The notes under the pieces were generated by a model. It was not told the DNA's origin, did no database searches, and was given only the letters and a program-made list of their open reading frames with translations. Of a DNA stretch of 64,000 nucleotides, positions 1-7,617 are shown one piece after another (the first letter of the stretch is position 1; each line of letters begins with the position of its first letter). This stretch comes from an uncultured Coriobacteriaceae bacterium (GTDB taxonomy: Bacteria > Actinomycetota > Coriobacteriia > Coriobacteriales > Coriobacteriaceae). A program made the position numbers and the translations under genes. The stretch is from contig CASEER010000001.1 of the NCBI GenBank assembly GCA_949287085.1, positions 1 through 64,000 of the forward strand, given 5' to 3'.

Positions 1-154
1 GCCGGGGGGCCGCATGCACGGGGACGGCACGCCCCCCCTATATAGGAGCGCCCTTATACAAGAGCCGTGCAGGGAGCGCCATGCCTCTTCCTCCTATATA
101 TGTTCCTGAGTTCCTTGCCCCATATATGCTCCACCTGTCAGATTTAACAACGAA

Positions 155-188
155 GCCCCGTGCAGCGGTCGATGTCGCTGCACGGGGC
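155..188 (-). terminator. Terminator downstream of the MFS gene
   Basis: A perfect 12-bp stem (155-166 pairing with 177-188) with a 10-base loop sits about 60 bases past the stop of the minus-strand transporter gene and is followed on that strand by TTCGTTGTT. I read it as a Rho-independent terminator. I see no gene between base 1 and this hairpin; that stretch holds only short repeats around TATATATG. Confidence 0.7.
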
Positions 189-246
189 CTATCAAGAGCA
201 CTATGGCTCCGCTCCCTATTAACCTGCCGTTATAGCTACGTTCCTG

Positions 247-1599
247 CTATGCGGCGGATTCGAGCTTCTGCGCTTCACGCCGGACCTTCTCGACCAGAGC
301 ACGGGCGGCCGGGGCGGCGGCGAGCAAGAGCACCAGCATGAGGGCGCTGCCGACGATATTGATAATCCACATGGGCACAAACGACCGGAACGCGTCAAAC
401 ACGCTGCCCGAAAGCATGGTTCCAAAGGCGTAGCCCAGCATTTCCAGACTCGTCAGCCACCCGGTGATGCGCCCGACGTCCTTTGCTCCGTAGCAGCGCA
501 CCGCCACAAGCGAAGGAGCCACGGTGCCCATGCAGGTGCCAAAGCCAAAGAAGATCGCACTCACCACGGGGCCCCACATCGTAGCGGCAAAGCACAGGCC
601 CACTGAGCCGATCAGGCACGCGGCGCTCCCGACGATGATGCCGGTACGCACGCCAAAGCGGTCATACATCCAGCCCGTCACGATCTTGGACACCAGCACC
701 ACGATCATATTGAACGAGTAGATGGAGCTCGCATACACCATGTCGTGGCCGCCGGTCACGATCTCGTGCCCCTCAACCGTTACCGATGTCATATTAGTAA
801 TGGAATTGGGAATCGCGGCGCCGTTAATAACGCCCATCACCATGAAGCCGGCAACCATGAGCCAGAACGACGGGTGCCGCCAGACGTGTCCCCACGACAC
901 CTCGACATCGACCGGCGCATCGCCCGAGCGCTTCTTGGTTGCGGCCGTCGCGCCCGACGCCTCGGCCGCACCATACGGCTCGAGCCCCTTGTCGGCTGGC
1001 CGGCTATAGAAGACCGCCACGGTGATGGGGAACGCGATAATGAAGCACACGACGGCGAGCACCATGAACGACATGCGCCAGCCGATGGTGGCGATGAGGT
1101 TGCTCACCACGGGCGAGAAAATCGCCCCGCCGAAGCCCGAGCCGCTGAGCGCCACCGCGACAGCAAGCCCCTGCTTAAGCGTGAACCAATTGGTGAGCAC
1201 GATGGAGATGAGCAGACGCGTCCCCGCCACGATGACCAGGCCGTCGATGGCAAAGAGCAAAAAGAGTTGCCATGCGGCCCCAACATAGGCAAACCCGATG
1301 AGTGCCGCCGCCGTGATGGCGACGGAGAGCCCGCCCAAGATGCGTCCGTCCACGCGGTCGACCACGTTGCCGATCACGAGCGAGCCGATAATCGACACGA
1401 GCGTGGACATGGAATTCGCCATGTTATAGGTACCCACGGTAATACCAAGGTCTTCGACGATATGCGGCTGGAAGAGCGACATGCCGCTCACCATGGTGGT
1501 ATAGCAGGTACCCATGATGAGAAATCCGGATACCACGAGCCACCAGCCAAAGTAGGGCCGCCGGGTACTGCGTGATAGGTTGCTTGTCGAGGGTGCCAT
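247..1599 (-). CDS. MFS transporter, OFA-like
   Basis: A 450-residue membrane protein with about 12 hydrophobic segments in two halves, separated by a hydrophilic loop near residues 200-240. The opening FGWWLVVSGF segment and the loop pattern NVVDRVDGR fit the major facilitator superfamily, probably the oxalate/formate antiporter-like branch. The start was chosen at 1599 because AAGGAGAGG lies six bases upstream; an open frame extends further but without a better ribosome site. It follows the M20 hydrolase gene by 105 bases on the same strand, so the two are probably co-transcribed, and the substrate may be an amide or acylated compound that the hydrolase cleaves. The substrate cannot be read from the sequence. 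Confidence 0.85.
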   Translation of the reverse strand: MAPSTSNLSRSTRRPYFGWWLVVSGFLIMGTCYTTMVSGMSLFQPHIVEDLGITVGTYNMANSMSTLVSIIGSLVIGNVVDRVDGRILGGLSVAITAAALIGFAYVGAAWQLFLLFAIDGLVIVAGTRLLISIVLTNWFTLKQGLAVAVALSGSGFGGAIFSPVVSNLIATIGWRMSFMVLAVVCFIIAFPITVAVFYSRPADKGLEPYGAAEASGATAATKKRSGDAPVDVEVSWGHVWRHPSFWLMVAGFMVMGVINGAAIPNSITNMTSVTVEGHEIVTGGHDMVYASSIYSFNMIVVLVSKIVTGWMYDRFGVRTGIIVGSAACLIGSVGLCFAATMWGPVVSAIFFGFGTCMGTVAPSLVAVRCYGAKDVGRITGWLTSLEMLGYAFGTMLSGSVFDAFRSFVPMWIINIVGSALMLVLLLAAAPAARALVEKVRREAQKLESAA

Positions 1600-1704
1600 A
1601 ATGGCCTCTCCTTCTTCTTGCCAGTCGCTCGTGTTAGTCGCGCCGCCCGTCACTCCTGTGCGTGCTCGAAGCGAAGGCGCTCGCTCGGTACGTTCTTATG
1701 CTTG

Positions 1705-2955
1705 CTACCGCTTAGATGCGGCGGGCGCATGGCGCTCGAGCCACGTTGCCGCCACGGCCACATGCAGGGCCGCTCCCATCCAAAAGACCCGTTCATCGAG
1801 TTGCATATGCGGGTTATGGTGCGGTGCGGCACCGACGCTCCCCGCCCCCAGAACCGCAAAGACGCTCGGCACCGCCGCCGACACGTAGCTGAAATCCTCC
1901 GTCGCCGCCATGGGCTCGGCCTCGCGCACGCGCGCCGAACCGGCTACCTCGGTAAACGCTGGCAGCAGCTCCGCAGCCAGGAGCGGATCGGTCACCACGC
2001 TCGGGCAGTTGAACATCGCGAGCTCGTAGCTCGCCCGCCACGCCTTCACGTACCCTTCTACGAGCTCGGGGATGCGCAGGAGCACGTGCTCGCGCGCCGC
2101 GACGTTGAGGCTCCTGAGGCCAAACTTGAGGTCCGCCGTATCGGGCAGGGTGTTGGGCACGGTGCCCGCCTGGAGCGCGCCGCACGAGAGGGTAATGGCC
2201 GCCGCCGGCTCGACCTCGCGCGTCATCATGAGGTTGAGCGCCTGGTACACCTGGTTGGCAACCATGAGCGGGTCGATGCACTGCTGTGGGGCCGAGGTAT
2301 GGCCGCCGCGCCCCTGGATCTTGACGACGAAGGTGTCGAGCGAGGTGCTCGACACGCCGGGAGCGAAGGACACGTCGCCGGCGGGTTCGTTCGACATGAC
2401 ATGCAGCCCAAAGGCGGCATCGACGTGCGGGTCCTCGAGCGCGCCGTCATCGACCATCGTCTTGGAGCCGGCGCCAAGCTCCTCGCCCGGCTGGAACATG
2501 AGCTTGACGGTGCCGGGAAGCTCCGCTTCGTGCCGCTTGAGCACCGCAGCCGCCGCGAGCAGCATCGCCGTGTGCGCGTCATGCCCGCACATGTGGCTGC
2601 ACGCGCGCGTGGATTTAAACGGCAGGTCGTTTTCTTCGGTAATGGGCAGGGCGTCCATGTCGGCGCGGAGCAGAATGCAGGGGGCCGCCCCCGAGCCGAT
2701 GGTCGCCACGATGCCCGTCGAGCGATCGATGCCCGGGTACCCGAGGCTCTCATACGAGCGCGTGAGCTCCGGGGCAACCGCGCCGCACGGCTTCCAGGCA
2801 ACGCCCAAACGGTCGAGCCGCTCCGACACGAATGCGACCGTCTCAGGCAGGGCCATGCCCACCTCGGGAATTTGATGAAGGGCGCGCCGGTCCGCGACGA
2901 TCTCGTCCTGCAGGGCCCGCGCTTCGGAAATCATGGTTGAACGCAGCGTTGTCAT
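1705..2955 (-). CDS. M20 family metallo-amidohydrolase
   Basis: A 416-residue cytoplasmic enzyme of the M20/M40 amidohydrolase family (hippurate or N-acyl-amino-acid hydrolase type), which uses a metal centre to split an amide bond. Visible signatures are the metal-binding segments LLRADMDALPI and MCGHDAHTAMLL, the FQPGEE segment with the catalytic Glu pair, the dimerisation-domain GRGGHTSAPQ, and a C-terminal HHNPHMQLDE. The start at 2955 has AAGGAGG eight bases upstream; the longer open frame upstream runs over a divergent gene. It is first in a likely two-gene unit with the MFS transporter and divergent from the YtcJ-like amidohydrolase. Exact substrate unknown. Confidence 0.9.
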   Translation of the reverse strand: MTTLRSTMISEARALQDEIVADRRALHQIPEVGMALPETVAFVSERLDRLGVAWKPCGAVAPELTRSYESLGYPGIDRSTGIVATIGSGAAPCILLRADMDALPITEENDLPFKSTRACSHMCGHDAHTAMLLAAAAVLKRHEAELPGTVKLMFQPGEELGAGSKTMVDDGALEDPHVDAAFGLHVMSNEPAGDVSFAPGVSSTSLDTFVVKIQGRGGHTSAPQQCIDPLMVANQVYQALNLMMTREVEPAAAITLSCGALQAGTVPNTLPDTADLKFGLRSLNVAAREHVLLRIPELVEGYVKAWRASYELAMFNCPSVVTDPLLAAELLPAFTEVAGSARVREAEPMAATEDFSYVSAAVPSVFAVLGAGSVGAAPHHNPHMQLDERVFWMGAALHVAVAATWLERHAPAASKR

Positions 2956-3136
2956 GCGGTGTCCTCCTTGTATCGTCAGAACACAGTAACCGCTTTCGCG
3001 CTCGCATGGCTCCATGATTGCGCCCAGAAAGCCAAATGGCAACCTCCTCGAAACATCCCCATCGCGCTGCGTGCCTGCGCTATGCTGGAGAAAGCACAAC
3101 GTGCACCGATTGCAACGAATGAGGAAAGGATTGCGC

Positions 3137-4798
3137 ATGTTATCTGAGCCGCAACCATCCCAAGCAGCCGCCGTGCCCACGCGCTTCATAGGCGGACGCA
3201 TCACGACGGAGGACCCCGCGCAACCCGAGGCCGACACCCTGGTAACCGATGCCGCCGGGCGCATCGCCTGGGTCGGCAAGGCAAGTGAGCTGCCCGCCGC
3301 CTTTGCTGGCGATGCCTTCGAAGAAGTCAATCTGGGCGGCGCGCGCGTTATCCCCGGTTTTGTGGATGCGCACATGCATGCCGTGATGCTTGCGAACTTC
3401 GCTCCGCAGATCTCGGTCCTGCCGCCCACTATCAGCTCGATTGCAGAGCTCACCGAGGCGGTGCGCGCCCGCCGCGCCGCGCAGGGTCCTGACGCCTGGG
3501 TCGAAGGCTGGGGGTATGACGAGGCCCTCCTTGCCGAACATCGCTCGCCCACCCGCTGGGACCTCGATGCCGGCAGCCCCGATGCGCCGGTATGCATCAT
3601 GCGCACCTGCGGGCACATCCGCTGCGTCAACAGCCGCGCGCTCGAAATCGCCGGCATCACGCGCGACACGCCCGACCCCATAGGCGGCGAGATCGAGCGC
3701 GACGCCACCGGCGAGCCCACCGGCGTCCTCAAAGAGACGGCGCGCGACCTTGTCACGCCGTTCATTCCCAAGCCGAGCGAGCACGATGCCGTGCAGCATA
3801 TCGTGGACCTTGGCCGGTTGCTTGCCTCGCAGGGTATCGTCGCCGCGACCGACATGTGCAGCGTCGACGGCACGGACACCCATCCCCTGCTCTTGGCCGC
3901 CGCCCGCGCGGGCTTCAAGCAAGATATGGCCACGTACATGCTCTGGGACTACATCAAGGGAAACCCGGACGCCTACGAGCTTGGCCCCGCGCAGATGGAC
4001 CGCAGCCAGCAGGTCTTTGCCGCGGGCATCAAGGTCTTGACCGACGGCAGCGTGTCGGGCCGCACGGCATGGTTCTACGATTCCTTCCTGCCCTCTGGCA
4101 GCAGCCCGGACGCAACCACCTGCGGCATGCCCACGTGCACGGACGAGGACATCGACCACGCTATCGCCTTCTGCCAGAGCCATGGCTGCCAGCTCTCGCT
4201 TCACGCCATGGGGACCCGCGCCATCGATCGCGTCGTCGACCGCACCGTGGCGGCCGGGCTCTGGGACGCTGGCAGCGTGCCTCCCGTACGCGTCGAACAC
4301 GTGACCGCGCCATCGAGGCACGCGATCGAGACCATGGCGGCACGCGGCATCGCCGTGGTCACGCAGCCGATCTTTCCCTACGCCGAGATTGGCACCTACC
4401 TCACCAACCTGGGCGAGGAGCGCACGCGCCGCTGCTACCCCCTGCGCACCCTCGTTGATGCCGGCGTGGACGTCTGCATCTCGACCGACGCGCCAGCGAC
4501 GTCGTGGGCCGTGCCCTCAGACCCCTTCCCCAACATTAAAAGCGCGGTGACCCGCCGGGCATACAACGGCTTCGACTTCGATGCCACCGAGGCGCTCAGC
4601 GTGGATGAAGTCATCGCCCGCTATACGCGTGAGCCCGCGCGCGTCCTCGGCTTCGAAGGGCTTGGCATGCTCAAAGCCGGTTATAAGGCGAGTTTTGCGG
4701 TGCTCGACCGGGACATCCTCGCCGTCCCCGCCGACGAGATCGACCAGGTGCAGGTTGCCGCCACCTACATTCGGGGCCAAAAGGTCTTCGAGCGCTAA
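3137..4798 (+). CDS. Amidohydrolase family 3 (YtcJ-like)
   Basis: A 553-residue metal-dependent hydrolase of the amidohydrolase superfamily, YtcJ-like (Pfam Amidohydro_3). Visible features are the N-terminal small beta domain, the metal ligands in PGFVDAHMHAVM, LSLHAMG and RVEHVTAPS, and a late STDAPATSW segment with the usual Asp. The start at 3137 follows GAGGAAAGGA by six bases; an upstream in-frame ATG at 3014 lacks a ribosome site and lies in the divergent promoter region. It faces away from the M20 hydrolase and transporter, and the 181 bases between them must carry both promoters. The set looks like a small catabolic locus for an amide or N-acyl compound, which is inference. Confidence 0.88.
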   Translation: MLSEPQPSQAAAVPTRFIGGRITTEDPAQPEADTLVTDAAGRIAWVGKASELPAAFAGDAFEEVNLGGARVIPGFVDAHMHAVMLANFAPQISVLPPTISSIAELTEAVRARRAAQGPDAWVEGWGYDEALLAEHRSPTRWDLDAGSPDAPVCIMRTCGHIRCVNSRALEIAGITRDTPDPIGGEIERDATGEPTGVLKETARDLVTPFIPKPSEHDAVQHIVDLGRLLASQGIVAATDMCSVDGTDTHPLLLAAARAGFKQDMATYMLWDYIKGNPDAYELGPAQMDRSQQVFAAGIKVLTDGSVSGRTAWFYDSFLPSGSSPDATTCGMPTCTDEDIDHAIAFCQSHGCQLSLHAMGTRAIDRVVDRTVAAGLWDAGSVPPVRVEHVTAPSRHAIETMAARGIAVVTQPIFPYAEIGTYLTNLGEERTRRCYPLRTLVDAGVDVCISTDAPATSWAVPSDPFPNIKSAVTRRAYNGFDFDATEALSVDEVIARYTREPARVLGFEGLGMLKAGYKASFAVLDRDILAVPADEIDQVQVAATYIRGQKVFER

Positions 4799-4804
4799 CC
4801 GATA

Positions 4805-4859
4805 TAAAAAAGCAGCCGGGCTCGTCGGCATCACACGATGCCCTCGAGCCCGGCTGCTT
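4805..4859 (-). terminator. Terminator of the infC-rpmI-rplT operon
   Basis: A 14-bp perfect stem (4811-4824 with 4845-4858) lies just past the rplT stop. On the minus strand it ends in GCTTTTTTAT, a strong Rho-independent terminator. It may also stop the convergent amidohydrolase transcript, although the plus-strand tail is only TTATC. Confidence 0.85.
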
Positions 4860-4887
4860 ATCATGCGAGCCAGTGCTGTGGCGATGC

Positions 4888-5247
4888 TTAGGCCTCGAGC
4901 GCCTTCTTGGCGATGGCGGCCAGCTCGTTGAAGCTCTCGATGTCCTCGTAGGCCATCTGGGCGAGCACCTTGCGGTCGAGCTCGATACCGGCGACCTTGA
5001 GGCCGTGCATGAACTGGGAGTACGAAATGTCGTTCATGCGGGCGGCAGCATTGATGCGGGTGATCCAGAGGCTGCGGATCTCGCGCTTCTTGTTGCGGCG
5101 ATCGCGGTACTGGTACTGCAGAGAGTGCTGCACCTGCTCCTTGGCGTGCTTGTACGTACGGGAAGCGGCACCGTAGTACCCCTTCGCCTGCTTCATGATG
5201 GTGCGGTGGTGCTTACGGGCGTTGAGAGCGCGCTTCACACGTGCCAT
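4888..5247 (-). CDS. rplT: 50S ribosomal protein L20
   Basis: A 119-residue protein of standard L20 length, beginning [14 protein letters not shown] and carrying the conserved [11 protein letters not shown] and LWITRINAA segments. L20 binds 23S rRNA early in large-subunit assembly. It is last in infC-rpmI-rplT, in the usual order. In Firmicutes L20 represses this operon through the infC leader; the attenuator-like hairpin ahead of infC here makes a similar circuit possible but does not prove it. Confidence 0.99.
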   Translation of the reverse strand: MARVKRALNARKHHRTIMKQAKGYYGAASRTYKHAKEQVQHSLQYQYRDRRNKKREIRSLWITRINAAARMNDISYSQFMHGLKVAGIELDRKVLAQMAYEDIESFNELAAIAKKALEA

Positions 5248-5295
5248 AGATGATCAACTCCTACTAACTCAGAACAGAACGGGAACGAAGCTGCA

Positions 5296-5487
5296 TTAAG
5301 CGAGACGCGAAACGACGGTCTTGCGATCGGCACTGGAGACCTCGGTCTCCTGACGGAAGCCGCGCTTGCGCTTCGTCGTCTTCTTGGTGAGGATGTGGCT
5401 CTTGTAGGCCTTGGCGCGCATGAGCTTGCCGGAGCCGGTGACGCGGAAACGCTTCTTGGTACCGCTGTGAGACTTCATCTTAGGCAT
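5296..5487 (-). CDS. rpmI: 50S ribosomal protein L35
   Basis: A 63-residue basic protein beginning [14 protein letters not shown], the standard L35 opening, and of normal length. It is the middle gene of infC-rpmI-rplT, with 30 bases to infC and 48 to rplT. A ribosome site, AAGGAGAAT, precedes the ATG. Component of the large ribosomal subunit. Confidence 0.99.
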   Translation of the reverse strand: MPKMKSHSGTKKRFRVTGSGKLMRAKAYKSHILTKKTTKRKRGFRQETEVSSADRKTVVSRLA

Positions 5488-5517
5488 GGAATTCTCCTTT
5501 ATCGCTGACAGAACTAA

Positions 5518-6078
5518 CTACTTCTTATCGCTTTCGCTCTTCTCGGGCTTCTCGTCAAAGGCACCCTTGATCGGAGCGAGGAGCATGAGCATGTTACGGC
5601 CTTCGAGCTTAGGCTGCGACTCGACCGTGGCGTAGGGCTTGAGGTCCTCCGCCAGACGCTCCAGAACGTTGAGACCCTGCTCCGGATGCGCCATCTCGCG
5701 ACCACGGAACATGATGGTGATCTTCACGCGCGCGCCCTTTTTGAGGAAACGGAGCACGTGGCCCTTCTTGGTCTCGTAGTCGCCCACGTCGATCTTGGGA
5801 CGGAACTTCATCTCCTTGACCTCGACGCGCGACTGGTTCTTGCGAGCCGCCTTGGCCTTCATGGCCTGCTGGTACTTGTACTTACCGTAATCCATGACGC
5901 GGCACACGGGCGGATCGGCGTTGGGAGCGATCTCGACCAGATCGAGGTTCTGCTCGTCGGCGATGCGCTGCGCGTCGCGGATGTCGAAGAGACCCAGCTG
6001 GGAACCGTCGACACCGATCAGACGGCACCTCGTCGCGGTGATCTCGTCGTTGATGCGCGTGTCATCGTGCTTAGCTAT
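5518..6078 (-). CDS. infC: Translation initiation factor IF-3 (AUA start)
   Basis: IF-3 of 186 residues, with the N-terminal NDEITATRCRLIG segment, the linker region CRVMDYGKYKY and the C-terminal domain FRPKIDVGDYETKKGHV. It binds the 30S subunit and checks the start codon. No ATG fits: the strong site GGAGGAGG (6087-6094) is exactly eight bases from an ATA at 6076-6078, followed by GCTAAGCACGAT. infC genes commonly use AUU or another rare start so that IF-3 limits its own translation, and AUA fits that rule. An upstream in-frame ATG at 6114 lies inside the leader hairpin without a ribosome site. The C-terminus is Lys/Glu-rich. Confidence 0.93.
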   Translation of the reverse strand: MAKHDDTRINDEITATRCRLIGVDGSQLGLFDIRDAQRIADEQNLDLVEIAPNADPPVCRVMDYGKYKYQQAMKAKAARKNQSRVEVKEMKFRPKIDVGDYETKKGHVLRFLKKGARVKITIMFRGREMAHPEQGLNVLERLAEDLKPYATVESQPKLEGRNMLMLLAPIKGAFDEKPEKSESDKK

Positions 6079-6102
6079 TTTTGGTACCTCCTCCAAAACA
6101 AA

Positions 6103-6131
6103 AGCCCGGTGCATCAAACAGCATCCGGGCT
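6103..6131 (-). promoter_or_regulatory. infC leader attenuator hairpin
   Basis: Immediately upstream of the infC ribosome site, a stem of AGCCCGG with CCGGGCT, extended by GC/GC pairs around one bulge, is followed on the minus strand by TTTTGTTTT. It has the form of a Rho-independent terminator placed between promoter and start, so it probably controls read-through into infC-rpmI-rplT. L20-dependent attenuation is known for this operon in Bacillus. The ligand here is unknown. Confidence 0.7.
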
Positions 6132-6303
6132 CACTCATCTTATCCAGCGGCAACAGCTGCCGCGTTCATAGGTTGTGATGACCAGACAGCTGCCCAAGGC
6201 GCCGAAAGGTGGGGACGTTCGTCCCACTTTGCATGCGCACTGCCAAAGCAATGCGCGGTGAATGATAGCACAGCCCAAAACACTCCATGAGTTCACCATG
6301 AAG

Positions 6304-6390
6304 TGGTGCCGGAGGAGAGACTCGAACTCTCACGCTGTTGCCAACGGCAGATTTTGAGTCTGCTGCGTCTGCCAATTCCGCCACTCCGGC
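6304..6390 (-). tRNA. tRNA-Leu (CAA)
   Basis: A complete class II tRNA with acceptor GCCGGAG pairing with CTCCGGC, the anticodon stem GCAGA/TCTGC holding loop CTCAAAA (anticodon CAA), a long variable arm, a T-arm with GTTCGAGTC and an encoded CCA. It decodes UUG. First of three tRNA-Leu genes within 1.3 kb. Confidence 0.97.
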
Positions 6391-6477
6391 AACTGCGCTA
6401 CCGCCGGTACATAGTACCACAGAACCCAGGCGGGTGGGCAAGATTAAATCCCGCAACCTGAACGTGGGTCGGGCTGT

Positions 6478-6681
6478 CTAGCTCAAGCGGCGGTCGTCTT
6501 TGTCGTCGTCGTGCACGATGCTGATCTTGACCTTGCCGAGCAAAACAGCTACCGCAAGCACAACGAGCACGATGGGAATCAGGCGCAGGGCACCCACGAA
6601 CAGCACCCCGACGAGCGACAGGATGAACGAGATAATCGCCGCGGCAATGAACAGGACGACGAACATATATAAGCAGGTCAT
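6478..6681 (-). CDS. Small two-segment membrane protein
   Basis: A 67-residue protein not recognised as a known family. Two hydrophobic helices span about residues 3-22 and 26-48, followed by an acidic/basic tail HDDDKDDRRLS, so it is probably a small inner-membrane protein with a cytoplasmic C-terminus. It lies between two tRNA-Leu genes on the same strand. The ribosome site is weak (GAGAGAAGA about six bases before the ATG). The coding call rests on the membrane-segment pattern and reading length only. Confidence 0.5.
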   Translation of the reverse strand: MTCLYMFVVLFIAAAIISFILSLVGVLFVGALRLIPIVLVVLAVAVLLGKVKISIVHDDDKDDRRLS

Positions 6682-6715
6682 GGGCGGTCTTCTCTCTGCG
6701 GACAGCGCTCAGTAC

Positions 6716-6742
6716 GAAAAAGGCCCCGGAAACCGGAGCCTC
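6716..6742 (-). terminator. Terminator after tRNA-Leu (CAG)
   Basis: A stem AGGCTCCGG/CCGGGGCCT with a three-base loop, followed on the minus strand by TTTTTC, just after the 3' end of tRNA-Leu (CAG). It would end that transcript before the small membrane protein gene. Confidence 0.75.
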
Positions 6743-6751
6743 TCTATTTCG

Positions 6752-6838
6752 TGGTGCGGGCGAAAGGACTTGAACCTTCACGGGGTTGCCCCCATATGGA
6801 CCTGAACCATACGCGTCTGCCAATTCCGCCACGCCCGC
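6752..6838 (-). tRNA. tRNA-Leu (CAG)
   Basis: A complete class II tRNA: acceptor GCGGGCG pairs with CGCCCGC, the anticodon stem TATGG/CCATA holds TTCAGGT (anticodon CAG), followed by a long variable arm, a T-arm with GTTCAAGTC and an encoded CCA. It decodes CUG, the expected major leucine codon in a high-GC genome. Confidence 0.97.
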
Positions 6839-6954
6839 ATATGTCTTCGGCTCTTGCCGAAAGCGCAGTTCATCTTACCGTAGCGTTCACGAGTTCGCAA
6901 GCCCTATTTTTAAGAAAAGCACGATGCGCGCGAAACACCCGGTAGGCGCCCGTG

Positions 6955-7239
6955 TTAGCCAGCGATGATGTCGAGCACTTCCTTCTCGGCAGCGGCACGG
7001 CCAACGCCCGTGAGGAACGGCACGCCGCTCACGTACGGGCACTCAAGGCCACTCGGTGCAACCGTCGTTGCCACGAGCAGGTCGGCGTCCGCGCAGGCGT
7101 CCTTGGCCTCGGAAATCGCGCACTGGACGATCTCGTACTGCCCCTCGTAACCGTTGTCGTTCAGCAGGGCGGTTACTTTCTGTGCAACGGCCGTCGAAGT
7201 TGCGATTCCAGAACCGCAAGCAAGAACGATCTTCTTCAT
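6955..7239 (-). CDS. PTS sugar IIB component, galactitol family, orphan
   Basis: A 94-residue IIB protein of the galactitol/lactose-like PTS fold. It opens MKKIVLACGSGIATST, where Cys8 is the expected phosphocysteine in the P-loop-like turn, and continues with the VTTVAPSG-type strand. IIB proteins pass phosphate from IIA to the sugar bound by IIC. No IIA or IIC gene lies nearby, so the partners must be elsewhere or the protein is a regulatory remnant. AAAGGAG seven bases upstream supports the start. Confidence 0.85.
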   Translation of the reverse strand: MKKIVLACGSGIATSTAVAQKVTALLNDNGYEGQYEIVQCAISEAKDACADADLLVATTVAPSGLECPYVSGVPFLTGVGRAAAEKEVLDIIAG

Positions 7240-7434
7240 CGAAGGTCTCCTTTCGGGTTAACAACGGCTATAGTGTACCGCCCGATACGGCAAAAACCAA
7301 AACCGTTGGAGAAATTTTTCAACCCTTGCCACATGACTCAGGTGCGGCTGCGGCCGAGCCGGGCAACAGATGCTCCGCGCGGGACGGCATTGCCACATGC
7401 TAGCAAGCGCACGGTCTGCTAGACTGTGTCAGAC

Positions 7435-7519
7435 GGGGGCGTGGCGGAATTGGCATACGCAGGAGACTTAAAATCTTCGGCCTTCGGGATTGTGGGTTCG
7501 AGTCCCACCGCCCCTACCA
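7435..7519 (+). tRNA. tRNA-Leu (UAA)
   Basis: A complete class II tRNA with acceptor GGGGGCG/CGCCCCT (one G-U at the end), an anticodon stem GGAGA/TCTTC around CTTAAAA (anticodon TAA), a variable arm, a T-arm with GTTCGAGTC and an encoded CCA. It decodes UUA and UUG and is on the opposite strand from the two other tRNA-Leu genes. Confidence 0.97.
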
Positions 7520-7527
7520 CGTCATAC

Positions 7528-7555
7528 ACGGCGTCGGCAACGGCGCCGTTTCTTG
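7528..7555 (+). terminator. Terminator after tRNA-Leu (UAA)
   Basis: The stem ACGGCG (7528-7533) with CGCCGT (7544-7549) is followed by TTCTTGTTT, a few bases after the tRNA CCA. It is a plausible Rho-independent terminator for this tRNA. Confidence 0.65.
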
Positions 7556-7617
7556 TTTGAACCCCTTGTGCGGACCCAAGCCCGCGCGGGCGCGGAACGG
7601 AGGCGCGCTCCCCACTC

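Noticed and set aside
81-341. 86-codon plus-strand frame at the window start
   Set aside because: It crosses the MFS terminator and the gene's 3' end and has no convincing start.
3140-4321. 393-codon antisense frame opposite the YtcJ-like gene
   Set aside because: Shadow of a GC-rich gene; low-complexity composition and no start signal.
6079-6114. Upstream in-frame ATG for infC at 6114
   Set aside because: It sits inside the leader hairpin, has no ribosome site, and would place the strong GGAGGAGG inside the coding sequence.
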